Shown: piece after piece, positions 33,410-42,061 of the stretch
Numbering within the stretch: position 1 is the first letter of the stretch
Layout of the letters: every line of letters begins with the position of its first letter
Assembly: GCF_028689785.1 (NCBI RefSeq)
Contig: NZ_JAQVCN010000035.1
Coordinates: forward strand, 1-45,896
Reading direction: 5' to 3'
DNA from: Zoogloea sp.
GTDB lineage: Bacteria; Pseudomonadota; Gammaproteobacteria; Burkholderiales; Rhodocyclaceae
DNA length: 45,896 bases
The notes under the pieces: generated by a model
The model's database searches: none
Told to the model about the DNA's origin: nothing
What the model saw: the letters and a program-made list of their open reading frames with translations, nothing else
Translations under genes and position numbers: made by a program

Positions 33410-34231
33410 ATGAACCACAAGCTCCCCCCCTACCACTACACCGGCGGCCGCAAGACCGAAGCGGGCCGTCCCACCATCCTCTTCATCCACGGGGCCGGAC
33501 ACGACCACAGCGTATGGACGCTGCAGAGCCGCCACTTCGCTTCCCATGGCTGGAATGTGATCGCTCCCGACCTCCCCGGCCATGGCCGTTCCGCGGGCCC
33601 GCAGCTCGACAGCATTGAAGCACTGGCTGACTGGATCGTGGATTTCGCATCCAGACTGGGCCTTGGTCGAATCGCCCTGGCCGGCCACAGCATGGGCTCG
33701 CTGATTGCCCTCGAAGCCGCCTCCCGTGCGCCTGAGCTCATAAGTCATCTGATGCTCATCGGCTCTGTCGCGCCGATGCCGGTGGCAGCGCCCCTGCTGG
33801 ACGCCACGCTGTCGAACCGGGACAAGGCCCACGCCATGATCAACCAGTGGTCCTATGCCCCACGCGCCCAGCTCGGCGCCAGCAGCATCCCGGGCATGAA
33901 CCTCACGGCACTCAACGAACGGCTGATGCTGCGCCAGGCCGCTGGTGTGCTTCACCGGGACATGGCCGCCTGCAACGCCTACACCGGGGGGTTCGAGGCC
34001 GCCGCGCGAGTGGTCTGCCCTAGCCTGATACTGAGTGCGGCCCTTGATCGCATGACTCCCCCCAAGGCCACCGCACCGCTGGCGGCGGCCTTCCCGAACA
34101 CCACCTCCCTACGCAAGCTCATCATTCCGGGCGCCGGCCACGCCATGATGTCCGAGGCCCCGGGGGCCGTGCTCGACGCCCTGTGGAACTTTGTCTGCGC
34201 TTTCCCCTCTTCCGCTCAGGAGCCGCGATGA
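33410..34231 (+). CDS. Alpha/beta hydrolase
   Basis: A 273-residue alpha/beta-hydrolase-fold protein. The oxyanion-hole region is LFIHGAGHDHSVW (about 24-36), a DLPGHGRS loop follows, and the nucleophile elbow is AGHSMGS (serine near 94). The acidic residue is likely in ALDRMTPP and the catalytic histidine in PGAGHAMMSE. There is no signal peptide, so it is cytosolic. The substrate is unknown. Position after metY suggests co-expression, but not necessarily the same pathway. Confidence 0.9.
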   Translation: MNHKLPPYHYTGGRKTEAGRPTILFIHGAGHDHSVWTLQSRHFASHGWNVIAPDLPGHGRSAGPQLDSIEALADWIVDFASRLGLGRIALAGHSMGSLIALEAASRAPELISHLMLIGSVAPMPVAAPLLDATLSNRDKAHAMINQWSYAPRAQLGASSIPGMNLTALNERLMLRQAAGVLHRDMAACNAYTGGFEAAARVVCPSLILSAALDRMTPPKATAPLAAAFPNTTSLRKLIIPGAGHAMMSEAPGAVLDALWNFVCAFPSSAQEPR

Positions 34232-34286
34232 TCTGATCCTGCCCTGCCAGCCATCCCCATCCAAAAAACGATAACGGAGACAAAAC

Positions 34287-35081
34287 ATGGCTCAGCCCCC
34301 CACCCCCGCAGAAGAACAAGCCGGCGCCGGACTCCCCTTCCCTACCATCCGCAGCGTCGGCTTCGGTGCACCATTTCAGTGGATTGCCCGTGGTTTTTCC
34401 GATCTCAAGGCTTGCCCGGTACCCAGCCTATTCTACGGCTTCTGCTTTACCGCGATGGGTCTCCTGGTCACCTTCGTGTTCGAGCACGCCTATCAGTACA
34501 CGTCGGCGGTAACCACCGGCTTCTTGCTCCTGGCACCTTTCTTTGCGATGGGGCTCTACGAACTCTCCCGTCGGCGGGAGCTGGGCCAGGCATGTGCACT
34601 GGCCCCCACCCTGACGGTTTGGCGCCGCAATGCCGGTAACATCGCGGTCTTTGCGGCCGTCCTGACCGTCATTTTCCTGATCTGGGCACGGGCGTCGCTG
34701 GTTGTCTTCGCCATTTTCTATACCCGGGAGATGCCCAACCTCAGCGGTTTTCTGAGCCAGGTCCTGAGCATGGAAAACATGGAGTTCCTTCTGGTGTATT
34801 TCGGGGTTGGTTTTGTCTTCGCACTACTGGTTTTTGCCGTCAGCGTGGTCTCCATCCCCCTGATGCTCGACCGCAACCAAGACGCCGTCACGTCCATGTT
34901 GGCCAGCATCCGCGCCCTTGCCGAAAACCCCATGCCGCTGCTGGTATGGGCCGCCCTGATCGTCGGCCTTACCTTGCTGGGCTTCATGAGCTTCCATCTT
35001 GGCCTGGCCGTTCTCATGCCGGTGGTTGGGCACGCTACCTGGCACGCCTACCGGGATCTGGTCGAACCCCTGAAAACCTAG
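34287..35081 (+). CDS. DUF2189 integral membrane protein
   Basis: A 264-residue protein with about six transmembrane helices after a short cytoplasmic N-terminus. It matches DUF2189: GAPFQWIARGFSDLKACPVPSLFYGF near the start, YELSRRRELGQ in a loop, SIPLMLDRNQDAVTSM, and GHATWHAYRDLVEP at the C-terminus. Function is unknown. GGAG precedes the ATG. Its stop overlaps the stop of the convergent DMT transporter gene by 4 bases. Confidence 0.85.
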   Translation: MAQPPTPAEEQAGAGLPFPTIRSVGFGAPFQWIARGFSDLKACPVPSLFYGFCFTAMGLLVTFVFEHAYQYTSAVTTGFLLLAPFFAMGLYELSRRRELGQACALAPTLTVWRRNAGNIAVFAAVLTVIFLIWARASLVVFAIFYTREMPNLSGFLSQVLSMENMEFLLVYFGVGFVFALLVFAVSVVSIPLMLDRNQDAVTSMLASIRALAENPMPLLVWAALIVGLTLLGFMSFHLGLAVLMPVVGHATWHAYRDLVEPLKT

Positions 35082-35938
35082 GCCCGCGCACGCGCCAGCG
35101 CAATCACTGCAGCCAGCACCACTCCACCACCCGTCATCTGGATGAGGCTCACCGACTCATCCAGAAAGACGGCAGCAAGCACGAAGGTGATGACTGGCTC
35201 CAGCGTTGACAAGGTCGCTGCATCGGAGGCCCCCAGGCGCTTCACGCCCGCGAAGAAACCCACCATGGCCAACACGGTAGACACCAGCGCAATGGCCAGC
35301 ACGCTGCTCCACCCCACGACCGATGCGGGAAAGCGCGGCGACTCCAGCATCACCCCCAGCCCAAACACGACAGCCGCTGACAGCATCACCACCGTTGCGG
35401 CCCCAAGGGGCTCTTCCTCTCGCAGCACCCGGCTGCCCACCAGGATGTATACCGAGTAGATGAGCGCCGCCGCTACACCCAGGGCGATCCCCAGCGGGCT
35501 GCCCTCCAGGCCGGACCCAATGGTGAGGCCGGTGCCCAACAAGGCCGCCAGCACCGCAACGGCCCGCAGGCGAGTCATGCTCTCCCCCAGGAATATGGCC
35601 CCAATGACGGTGACGAGAAAGGGATAGAGATACAACAACAGCGCCACCAGGCCGGCAGAAGCATGGTTCAGCGCCAGGAAAAAACACAAGGACTGGCCCA
35701 CGTAACCGACGCCTCCCATCAGCACCAGCACCATCCTGTTGCGTCCCCGGGGCCACGAGCGCCGCGTTAACGTCATCACCACGGCCATCACCACACCAGC
35801 AATCAGAAAACGCAGGAAGAGCAGCATCGAAATTTCAATGCCATCTGCAACTGCAAAGCGGGCGAAAATCGCCATGGCGCCAAAGGAGGCTGCCGATAGC
35901 GCCACCAAACCTGCACCCCACATGCGTGAATCCGCCAT
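35078..35938 (-). CDS. DMT-superfamily EamA-type exporter
   Basis: A 286-residue membrane protein with ten predicted helices arranged as two EamA repeats. The first repeat starts MWGAGLVALSAASFGAMAIFARFA and contains LRFLIAG. The second begins near GVAAALIYSVYILVGSRVL and ends with LEPVITFVLAAVFLDESVS. EamA proteins export amino acids or metabolites; the substrate cannot be read here. The start at 35938 sits close to the first helix; ATG at 35944 is an alternative two codons earlier. It diverges from the SIMPL gene with a 175-base spacer. Confidence 0.85.
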   Translation of the reverse strand: MADSRMWGAGLVALSAASFGAMAIFARFAVADGIEISMLLFLRFLIAGVVMAVVMTLTRRSWPRGRNRMVLVLMGGVGYVGQSLCFFLALNHASAGLVALLLYLYPFLVTVIGAIFLGESMTRLRAVAVLAALLGTGLTIGSGLEGSPLGIALGVAAALIYSVYILVGSRVLREEEPLGAATVVMLSAAVVFGLGVMLESPRFPASVVGWSSVLAIALVSTVLAMVGFFAGVKRLGASDAATLSTLEPVITFVLAAVFLDESVSLIQMTGGGVVLAAVIALARARA

Positions 35939-36113
35939 CACCATCACCCGCCGCTTGAGCCCTGCGCCAAAAGGGGCTGATGCTGCCGTCCGAACCGTCA
36001 CCGGTCAACGCTGGCCCGTCCGCATTGCCCGCCGACACTTGCATCCCGGGCCGGATTGGCCAGAATGTCGGGGCAATGTCCGTATACCACCCTGCATCCA
36101 GAATGAGGCTTCC

Positions 36114-36824
36114 ATGACCCTTCGCCTGATCCGCCCCCTGGCGCTGCTTGCCTTCGGCTTCGTCCTCCCCCATGCCCACGCTGCCGATGCTCCTTCCGCG
36201 CCGGCCCTTCCCACCGCCGACATTTCCGTTGAAAGCAGCCGCAGCGCCCCCAACGATCTGTTCCGTGCCCAAGTCTATGCGGAGGCGACCGATGCCAATC
36301 CGGGCGACGTGGCCCGTAAGGTGAATGCCATCGTGACCCAGGCCATCAGCACCGCCAAGGGTGTTCCGGCGGTCAAGGTCCGCTCCGCCGGCAACTCGAC
36401 CTATCCGGTCTATGGCAAGACCGGTCGCAGCATCGAAGCCTGGCGAATGCGCTCCACCCTGGCCCTGGAAAGCAACGATGCCGCAGCCCTGTCCGAGCTC
36501 CTCGGCAAACTGCAGCAAAGCATGGCGGTGGCCGGCCTGAGCGCCGCCCCCTCGCCTGAAACCTGGAAGAAGATCGAGGACGAGGCCATTGCCGATGCCC
36601 TCGGCGTCTTCGAAGGACGCGCCCGCCTCGTGGCCGGCAGCCTGAAAAAGAAGTGGAAGATCAAGCACCTGAGCATCAACACCGGAGGCATGCAACCCAA
36701 ACATCCGGTGGTCTATGCCCGCGCCGCCATGATGGCCGACGCGGCCCCGGCGCCAGCCCCCATCGAAGCCGGAGACAGCCCGGTAACGGTCAACGTCAGC
36801 GGTCAGATCGAGCTGATTGAATGA
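36114..36824 (+). CDS. SIMPL-domain (DUF541) exported protein
   Basis: A 236-residue protein with a signal peptide ([24 protein letters not shown]) and a SIMPL/DUF541 domain over most of the mature part. Typical segments are [45 protein letters not shown] and [20 protein letters not shown] proteins are periplasmic or outer-membrane proteins of uncertain role, some oligomeric. The gene overlaps dtd by ATGA. The coordinate choice follows the signal peptide. Confidence 0.85.
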   Translation: MTLRLIRPLALLAFGFVLPHAHAADAPSAPALPTADISVESSRSAPNDLFRAQVYAEATDANPGDVARKVNAIVTQAISTAKGVPAVKVRSAGNSTYPVYGKTGRSIEAWRMRSTLALESNDAAALSELLGKLQQSMAVAGLSAAPSPETWKKIEDEAIADALGVFEGRARLVAGSLKKKWKIKHLSINTGGMQPKHPVVYARAAMMADAAPAPAPIEAGDSPVTVNVSGQIELIE

Positions 36825-37258
36825 TTGCCCTGATCCAGCGAGTCCTTGAGGCCCGCGTGACCGTAGCCGGGCAGACCGTGGGGGAGATCGGTCCGGGCCT
36901 GCTGGCCCTGGTCGCCGTCGAGAAGGGTGACCAGCCAGCAAACGCATCCCGCATGGTGGAGCGCCTGCTGGGCTATCGGGTGTTCTCCGACGACGAAGGG
37001 AAGATGAACCGTTCCCTCACCGATACGGGCGGCGGACTCCTGCTGGTCTCCCAGTTCACGCTGGCGGCCGACACCGCCAAGGGCACCCGGCCGAGCTTCA
37101 CGCCAGCCGCCGCACCTGCCGATGCAGAGCGCCTTTTCAATGAACTCGTCGCCCACGCCCGCCAACGCCACCCGCTGGTGGCCACCGGCGAGTTTGGTGC
37201 CGAGATGACGGTTTCCCTGGTGAATCATGGCCCTGTCACCCTTCGGCTTACGGCCTGA
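36821..37258 (+). CDS. dtd: D-aminoacyl-tRNA deacylase
   Basis: A 145-residue cytosolic enzyme that hydrolyses D-amino acids from mischarged tRNA. It starts [15 protein letters not shown] and contains [14 protein letters not shown]. The catalytic SQFTLAAD and KGTRPSF motifs and the C-terminal NHGPVTLRL (cis Gly-Pro) complete the family signature. Expected length is 145. It overlaps the SIMPL gene (ATGA) and its last 32 bases overlap the NlpC/P60 lipoprotein gene. This arrangement implies coupled translation of three unrelated products. Confidence 0.95.
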   Translation: MIALIQRVLEARVTVAGQTVGEIGPGLLALVAVEKGDQPANASRMVERLLGYRVFSDDEGKMNRSLTDTGGGLLLVSQFTLAADTAKGTRPSFTPAAAPADAERLFNELVAHARQRHPLVATGEFGAEMTVSLVNHGPVTLRLTA

Positions 37259-37769
37259 GCGCTGGGCCGCCCTGCTGCTGCTCGCAGTGCTGGCTGGCTG
37301 CAGCCAGACACCGCCACGGCAGGCGGGGATTCCCACACCCCGCACGGCACCGCCCGCAGGCGGCTGGTTTGCCCTGCCGAGCCACGACCACGCCCAGGAG
37401 GTCGTGCTCTACGCCCTGGGCCTGCTCGACACAGGCTACCGCTTTGGCGGCAAGAACCCGGAGGCCGGGCTCGACTGCAGTGGCATGGTGAGCTACATCG
37501 TCGAGCAGGTCAGCGGCCGCAAGCTACCCTACAATGCGGCGGGCATCGCCGAGCGCACCCGTCCCGTCGCCACCCAAGCGCTCCGCCCAGGCGACCTGGT
37601 TTTCTTCAACACTCTGGGCCGGGCCTATTCGCACATGGGCATCTACATGGGCGACGGCAAGTTCATCCACGCCCCCAGCAGCAGGGGCAAGGTACGGGTA
37701 GACCGCCTGGACAGCCGCTATTTCTCCGAGCGCTTCGAAGGCGCCCGGACGTTGTTGCCAGACGGCTGA
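37227..37769 (+). CDS. NlpC/P60 cell-wall hydrolase lipoprotein
   Basis: A 180-residue lipoprotein with lipobox LAGC near residue 25 ([14 protein letters not shown]). An NlpC/P60 cysteine peptidase domain follows from about residue 55. Catalytic residues are Cys in LDCSGMVS, His in YSHMGIYMG and a third polar residue in FIHAPSS. These enzymes cut peptidoglycan peptide crosslinks. The gene starts inside the 3' end of dtd and is last in the SIMPL-dtd-NlpC run. Length fits the family. Confidence 0.9.
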   Translation: MALSPFGLRPERWAALLLLAVLAGCSQTPPRQAGIPTPRTAPPAGGWFALPSHDHAQEVVLYALGLLDTGYRFGGKNPEAGLDCSGMVSYIVEQVSGRKLPYNAAGIAERTRPVATQALRPGDLVFFNTLGRAYSHMGIYMGDGKFIHAPSSRGKVRVDRLDSRYFSERFEGARTLLPDG

Positions 37770-37793
37770 CCCCACAGGCAACAGGGATCAGGC

Positions 37794-38813
<1,020 letters not shown>

Positions 38814-38914
38814 TTACATCTGGAAACGAAATGGGGTAGGAACTTTCTTCCCGCATAAATGTACAAAGCAACAGATGGTGCTGAACCGTCTCCCGCTATA
38901 CCTCCCTGAGCGGG

Positions 38915-38932
38915 GCCTTGAGCAAGCAAGGC
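38915..38932 (+). repeat. Hairpin upstream of the orphan forward terminator
   Basis: GCCTTG (38915-38920) and CAAGGC (38927-38932) are perfect arms around AGCAAG. It is 8 bases before a strong forward terminator and may belong to the same short RNA. Confidence 0.4.
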
Positions 38933-38940
38933 GCTTTTGA

Positions 38941-38973
38941 CCCCCGGCTCCCCTTGCCGGGGGTTTTTCTTTT
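38941..38973 (+). terminator. Rho-independent terminator without an obvious upstream gene
   Basis: CCCCCGGC (38941-38948) pairs with GCCGGGGG (38956-38963) around TCCCCTT, followed directly by TTTTTCTTTT. It reads forward only. The nearest forward gene ends over 1.1 kb upstream, across hemB on the other strand, so it probably terminates a short unannotated RNA. Confidence 0.8.
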
Positions 38974-39064
38974 CCGGCCTTCGGCCCCACCCCAACGGCA
39001 CTGCGCAACTCAAGGCTGAATTCTATGCCCAAGCGCCCCTCTGGAACTTGATCTCTGAAAACAC

Positions 39065-39088
39065 AGAACCACTCCGGAGAGTGGTTCT
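39065..39088. repeat. Perfect 10-base-pair hairpin in the noncoding stretch
   Basis: AGAACCACTC (39065-39074) and GAGTGGTTCT (39079-39088) flank CGGA. CTGAAAAC occurs on both sides (39055-39062 and 39087-39094). Its role is unknown; a reverse-strand T-rich tail (GTGTTTTC) would allow weak termination leftward. Confidence 0.5.
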
Positions 39089-39481
39089 GAAAACTATCGT
39101 ACCGCCACGGCAGGGATCCCACCCCGTTCAGTGCGAACTATCCGGTGAACGAAAGGCCTGGTTCTGCCCGCCAGACAACGGCGTCCTTACAATCAGATGT
39201 ACGGCACAGGTATCCATGACACCTGCCCAATAATCCAGCCACCACGTAAACGGGACCATTATTATTTTCCTCTCTGTCTCAGAAGTGGATTGCTTGTCGG
39301 CGAGAGAGCACTAAAACCATCGCCAGCAACCCTTTGGGGAGATTTCGTGGAGACAGCTTGCACCCGGGTGGCGGTGCCGGACGAGAACTAATACTCAGAT
39401 TTCGTCAGATTTTTGTTACGCCAGGGGTGAGCCGTGATACCCGCAGCAATCGGAGTCACTGGCAATCAACAGCCCTTCGGA

Positions 39482-40078
39482 TCAGCCGAAACAACGGCTC
39501 AACTGCCCCTTCGGCACGCTCTGGATCCTGCGCAGCAACGCGTGGGACACATCAGGCACCTTGTAGCGGCCGCGCAACTCGTCCTCAAGCCTGAGCAGCA
39601 GGCTGGCCGCCATCTCCGCGTCAGCCAATGCCCGGTGGTAGCGCCCCGCCACCGGCAACCCGGCAAAATCGACCAGCACACCGAGCTTGTGACTGGGCGC
39701 CTGGGGAAAGACACGCCGCGCCACCAACATAGAACAAGCAAATTCCTGGCACCGGCGTCGGCCAATCCGGGCCAGTTCGGCATCCCAGAAGCGGCTGTCA
39801 AATGCTGCGTTGTGGGCGACCAGGGGATAGTGGCCAACAAAATCGGCGACCTGCCCCATCACAACCTCTGCCACAGGTGCGGCACGCACCATCGCATCGG
39901 AAATGCCGGTGAGCGCCTCAATGTGCGAAGGAATGCGCACCCCGGCATTCATCAGGCTCTGATAGCGATCCACCACCTTGCCGTCCTGCAGGATGACGGC
40001 CGCGATCTCCGTGGCCCGGTCGCCCTGGGCCGGCGACAGCCCGGTGGTCTCGAAGTCAATGACGGCGACGGGCTCCAT
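39482..40078 (-). CDS. DnaQ-like 3'-5' exonuclease
   Basis: A 198-residue DEDDh exonuclease. Exo I is VIDFETTGLSP (Asp, Glu), Exo II is VAHNAAFDSRF (Asp) and Exo III is HRALADAEMAA (His, Asp). It resembles stand-alone DNA polymerase III epsilon-type or PolC-type exonucleases and may proofread or trim DNA or RNA. The ATG at 40078 has AAGGA at 7 bases. The frame stays open further upstream into the tRNA fragment and integrase leader, which is not credible coding. It is the last chromosomal gene before the integrated element. Confidence 0.85.
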   Translation of the reverse strand: MEPVAVIDFETTGLSPAQGDRATEIAAVILQDGKVVDRYQSLMNAGVRIPSHIEALTGISDAMVRAAPVAEVVMGQVADFVGHYPLVAHNAAFDSRFWDAELARIGRRRCQEFACSMLVARRVFPQAPSHKLGVLVDFAGLPVAGRYHRALADAEMAASLLLRLEDELRGRYKVPDVSHALLRRIQSVPKGQLSRCFG

Positions 40079-40227
40079 GTGTTTTCCTTCTGCACACAAC
40101 ACAAGATCGGATGATCGACGGGCCCCTGCAGCGCACTGCTTAAGGAACACCCGGCCCATGACGCCGCGACGAAGCGCCAAACCGGCATGCCCATCGGGTG
40201 CCTTTAGCCAACCGGCCAATACAAAGC

Positions 40228-40257
40228 AAAAGGCCCAGTCCGAAGACTGGGCCTTTT
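40228..40257 (-). terminator. Terminator of the disrupted tRNA-Pro locus
   Basis: A 13-base-pair stem (AAAAGGCCCAGTC with GACTGGGCCTTTT). On the reverse strand the loop is the stable tetraloop TTCG. It lies 12 bases beyond the CCA end of the tRNA-Pro fragment. That is where a tRNA terminator belongs, so it is probably the original terminator of the tRNA gene left on the chromosome side. T-runs on both sides could make it bidirectional and shield the exonuclease region. Confidence 0.85.
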
Positions 40258-40268
40258 GTTTGTTTCTT

Positions 40269-40316
40269 TGGTCGGGGCGGCGGGATTCGAACTCGCTACC
40301 CCTTGCACCCCATGCA
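40269..40316 (-). pseudogene. 3' fragment of tRNA-Pro(GGG): element attachment site attL
   Basis: Read on the reverse strand, this holds an anticodon loop ATGGGGT (anticodon GGG), stem GCAAG, a variable region and a T arm with loop TTCGAAT. Then follow the 3' acceptor strand CGCCCCG and ACCA. That acceptor end is the proline tRNA type. The 5' half is missing: no D arm or 5' acceptor strand lies upstream. The T stem has one A-C mismatch (GCGAG against CCCGC), consistent with decay of a non-functional copy. It abuts a P4-type integrase, so it is read as the attachment-site duplicate. The intact tRNA should be at the other end of the element. Confidence 0.85.
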
Positions 40317-40379
40317 GTTAAGACGGACATCCCGAGATCGCCACTTGCATACAAAATCCGTGCAAACGTTGTGTTTTTT

Positions 40380-40410
40380 TTGTTTGTTTTCAATGAAGTA
40401 GATTTATAAT
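40380..40410 (+). promoter_or_regulatory. Probable integrase promoter
   Basis: A perfect TATAAT lies at 40405-40410 with T-rich TTGTTT-type hexamers 15-19 bases upstream. It is about 100 bases before the integrase start. The -35 match is weak. Confidence 0.5.
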
Positions 40411-40454
40411 GCATCCATGTCAATCCAGCAGAATCCCGCTTGAAGCAAGTCTGT

Positions 40455-40478
40455 TTGTTGGGCACATTGTTGGGCACA
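40455..40478. repeat. Tandem 12-base direct repeat beside attL
   Basis: TTGTTGGGCACA occurs twice head-to-tail with no mismatch (40455-40466, 40467-40478), between the attachment site and the integrase start. The placement fits integrase arm-type binding sites; a partial copy (GATGTGCC) follows. Confidence 0.6.
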
Positions 40479-40512
40479 ATTTGATGTGCCTACACATAAG
40501 AAGGAATCACGG

Positions 40513-41871
40513 ATGCCACTCACTGCCAAGGAGCTCGAAAATCTGACACCTGAGGACGCCGGACGAAAGTTGTCCGACGGGGACGGTCTTCATGGCCTTG
40601 TTCGCGTTAGCAAGGGCGGCGTCATGAGTGTCTTGTTCCGGTGGCGCTTTCGTCACGGCGGCAAGTCTCACGATTACACGTGTGGTACGTGGAAGAAGGG
40701 TGTAAGTCTGCCAAGCATCCGAAAGCAAAGGGACGCCGCCGCTGCCATCCTTGCAACTGGCAAGAACCCAAACGAAGAACGGAAGCTGTCCAAGGAGCAG
40801 GCAGCAGCGGGGCAAAAAGCTGAGCTAGCGCAGATAGAAGCGCAAAAGGCGGCTCTGCGCACGTTCACGGATGCTCTTTCTAGCTGGTACGAGTCGAAGG
40901 AGATTACTGACCGCAGAGACGGCGGGGAATATCTGAAGCGAGCAATTGCAAAGGATGTTTTGCCCAAACTGAAGGGCGTGGCTTTGACTGACCTCACTAA
41001 GAGCATGGTTGCCGATATCCTGCATGACGTAGCCAAACGAGCCCCCGTCATGGCAAACAGGCTCCATGCGAGTTTGAATCAGTTCTTCAGATATTGCTGT
41101 GATGAGCGTGAGTGGATGACCAAGAATCCACTTGACGGAACTAAGCGGGCCAAAATCGGCGGCAAGGAAGAACCACGGGAACGAACCCTATGTGATCCGG
41201 CCAACCCAGAAAAACATGAACTGAAGGAGCTTCGGGAAGCAATGGAAAGGGCCAAGCTGATTGATAGCACCAAGGCGGCCCTTTGGATCATGCTGGGCAC
41301 GGCATGCCGTATCGGCGAAGTTACTCAAGCTCGATGGGCTGACGTTGATCTTGAGCGAGGTGTATGGACTATTCCCCCGGAGAACTCGAAGAACGGAAAG
41401 ACTCACACCGTCAGTCTTTCCGCTTTTGCGTTGAGGCACTTCAAGACTCTCCATGAAATCAGTGGTGGGCGTTCGGAATGGGTCTTGCCGTCCAGTTCTA
41501 GGAACGCAAAGAAGGGGAGTGGCCCTGTCTGTGTAAAAAGCATTAATAAACAGATCAATGACCGCCAGCGTGAAACCCCGATGAAGGGAAGAAGCAAAGC
41601 TACGGGCTCTCTTTGCCTATCGGGGGGGCATTGGACTCCTCACGATTTAAGACGGACTGCCGCAACGATTATGGGCCAATGCGGCGTACTCTCAGAAATC
41701 ATTGAGCGCTGCTTGAATCACGTTGAGAGCAGCAAGCTAAAAAGAACTTATCAGCGTCAAGAACCGCGTCAGCAGATGAGGGAGGCGTGGGATTTGCTCG
41801 GGCTTCGAGTCGAAACGCTACTTTCCGATGAAAATGTGAGCGTGGTCAATTTCAATAACAGAGCAGCTTAA
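40513..41871 (+). CDS. int: P4-type tyrosine site-specific integrase
   Basis: A 452-residue integrase with an N-terminal DUF4102-type arm-binding domain (MPLTAKELENLTPEDAGRKL, LSDGDGL). A core-binding domain (about 105-195) and a tyrosine-recombinase catalytic domain (about 205-430) follow. Catalytic residues are Arg in ACRIGEVTQARW, His/Arg in TPHDLRRTAAT, His in CLNHVESSKL and Tyr in KRTYQRQ. It cuts and rejoins at the tRNA-Pro site just upstream. The ATG at 40513 has AAGGAA at 8 bases; an ATG nine codons earlier does not. It is the first gene of the element and reads inward. Confidence 0.93.
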   Translation: MPLTAKELENLTPEDAGRKLSDGDGLHGLVRVSKGGVMSVLFRWRFRHGGKSHDYTCGTWKKGVSLPSIRKQRDAAAAILATGKNPNEERKLSKEQAAAGQKAELAQIEAQKAALRTFTDALSSWYESKEITDRRDGGEYLKRAIAKDVLPKLKGVALTDLTKSMVADILHDVAKRAPVMANRLHASLNQFFRYCCDEREWMTKNPLDGTKRAKIGGKEEPRERTLCDPANPEKHELKELREAMERAKLIDSTKAALWIMLGTACRIGEVTQARWADVDLERGVWTIPPENSKNGKTHTVSLSAFALRHFKTLHEISGGRSEWVLPSSSRNAKKGSGPVCVKSINKQINDRQRETPMKGRSKATGSLCLSGGHWTPHDLRRTAATIMGQCGVLSEIIERCLNHVESSKLKRTYQRQEPRQQMREAWDLLGLRVETLLSDENVSVVNFNNRAA

Positions 41872-41880
41872 AGCATATGG

Positions 41881-41908
41881 TTGACATCCATAATGGACCA
41901 CGGATAAG
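41881..41908 (+). promoter_or_regulatory. Probable promoter of the alpA gene set
   Basis: A perfect -35 box TTGACA (41881-41886) with GATAAG (41903-41908) at 16 bases. It lies just after the integrase stop and ahead of a strongly structured leader, so it likely drives alpA and the genes after it. Confidence 0.6.
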
Positions 41909-41918
41909 CTAACTCCAC

Positions 41919-42038
41919 TTCCCTTAAATAAGAAGGGAAACGAGTATCGGACCCCTAGTTCATGGGGCATGATCTAAAAGGTCATGTGATGCGCAAAGGC
42001 CAATCGGCTTCAAGCGCACCGCATGGCCTTTTTGTTTT
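41919..42038 (+). promoter_or_regulatory. Structured alpA leader with a terminator-like last hairpin
   Basis: Four inverted repeats follow each other. They are TTCCCTT/AAGGGAA (41919-41939), CCCC/GGGG (41952-41967), CATGATC/GGTCATG (41968-41986, one G-T pair) and AAAGGCCA/TGGCCTTT (41995-42031). The last continues TTGTTTTTG and looks like an intrinsic terminator about 30 bases before the alpA start. Sitting between promoter and gene, it is an attenuator candidate. It could instead simply end the integrase transcript. Confidence 0.55.
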
Positions 42039-42061
42039 TGCGCTTTCATTTCACGAGAAAG

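Noticed and set aside
38814..39233. Short frames in the noncoding stretch beside hemB
   Set aside because: They cross hairpins and the terminator, have no ribosome site and no recognisable product.
40269..40345. Intact tRNA gene at this position
   Set aside because: Only the anticodon arm to the CCA end is present; no D arm or 5' acceptor strand, and the T stem has a mismatch.
40079..40477. N-terminal extension of the exonuclease through the tRNA fragment
   Set aside because: The frame is open, but it crosses a terminator and tRNA sequence, and a good ribosome site marks the ATG at 40078.
40455..40478. CRISPR-like repeat
   Set aside because: Only two adjacent 12-base copies without spacers, and no cas gene in the window.
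41872..42061. Additional small gene between integrase and alpA
   Set aside because: No frame of useful length with a ribosome site; the stretch is better explained as promoter and structured leader.
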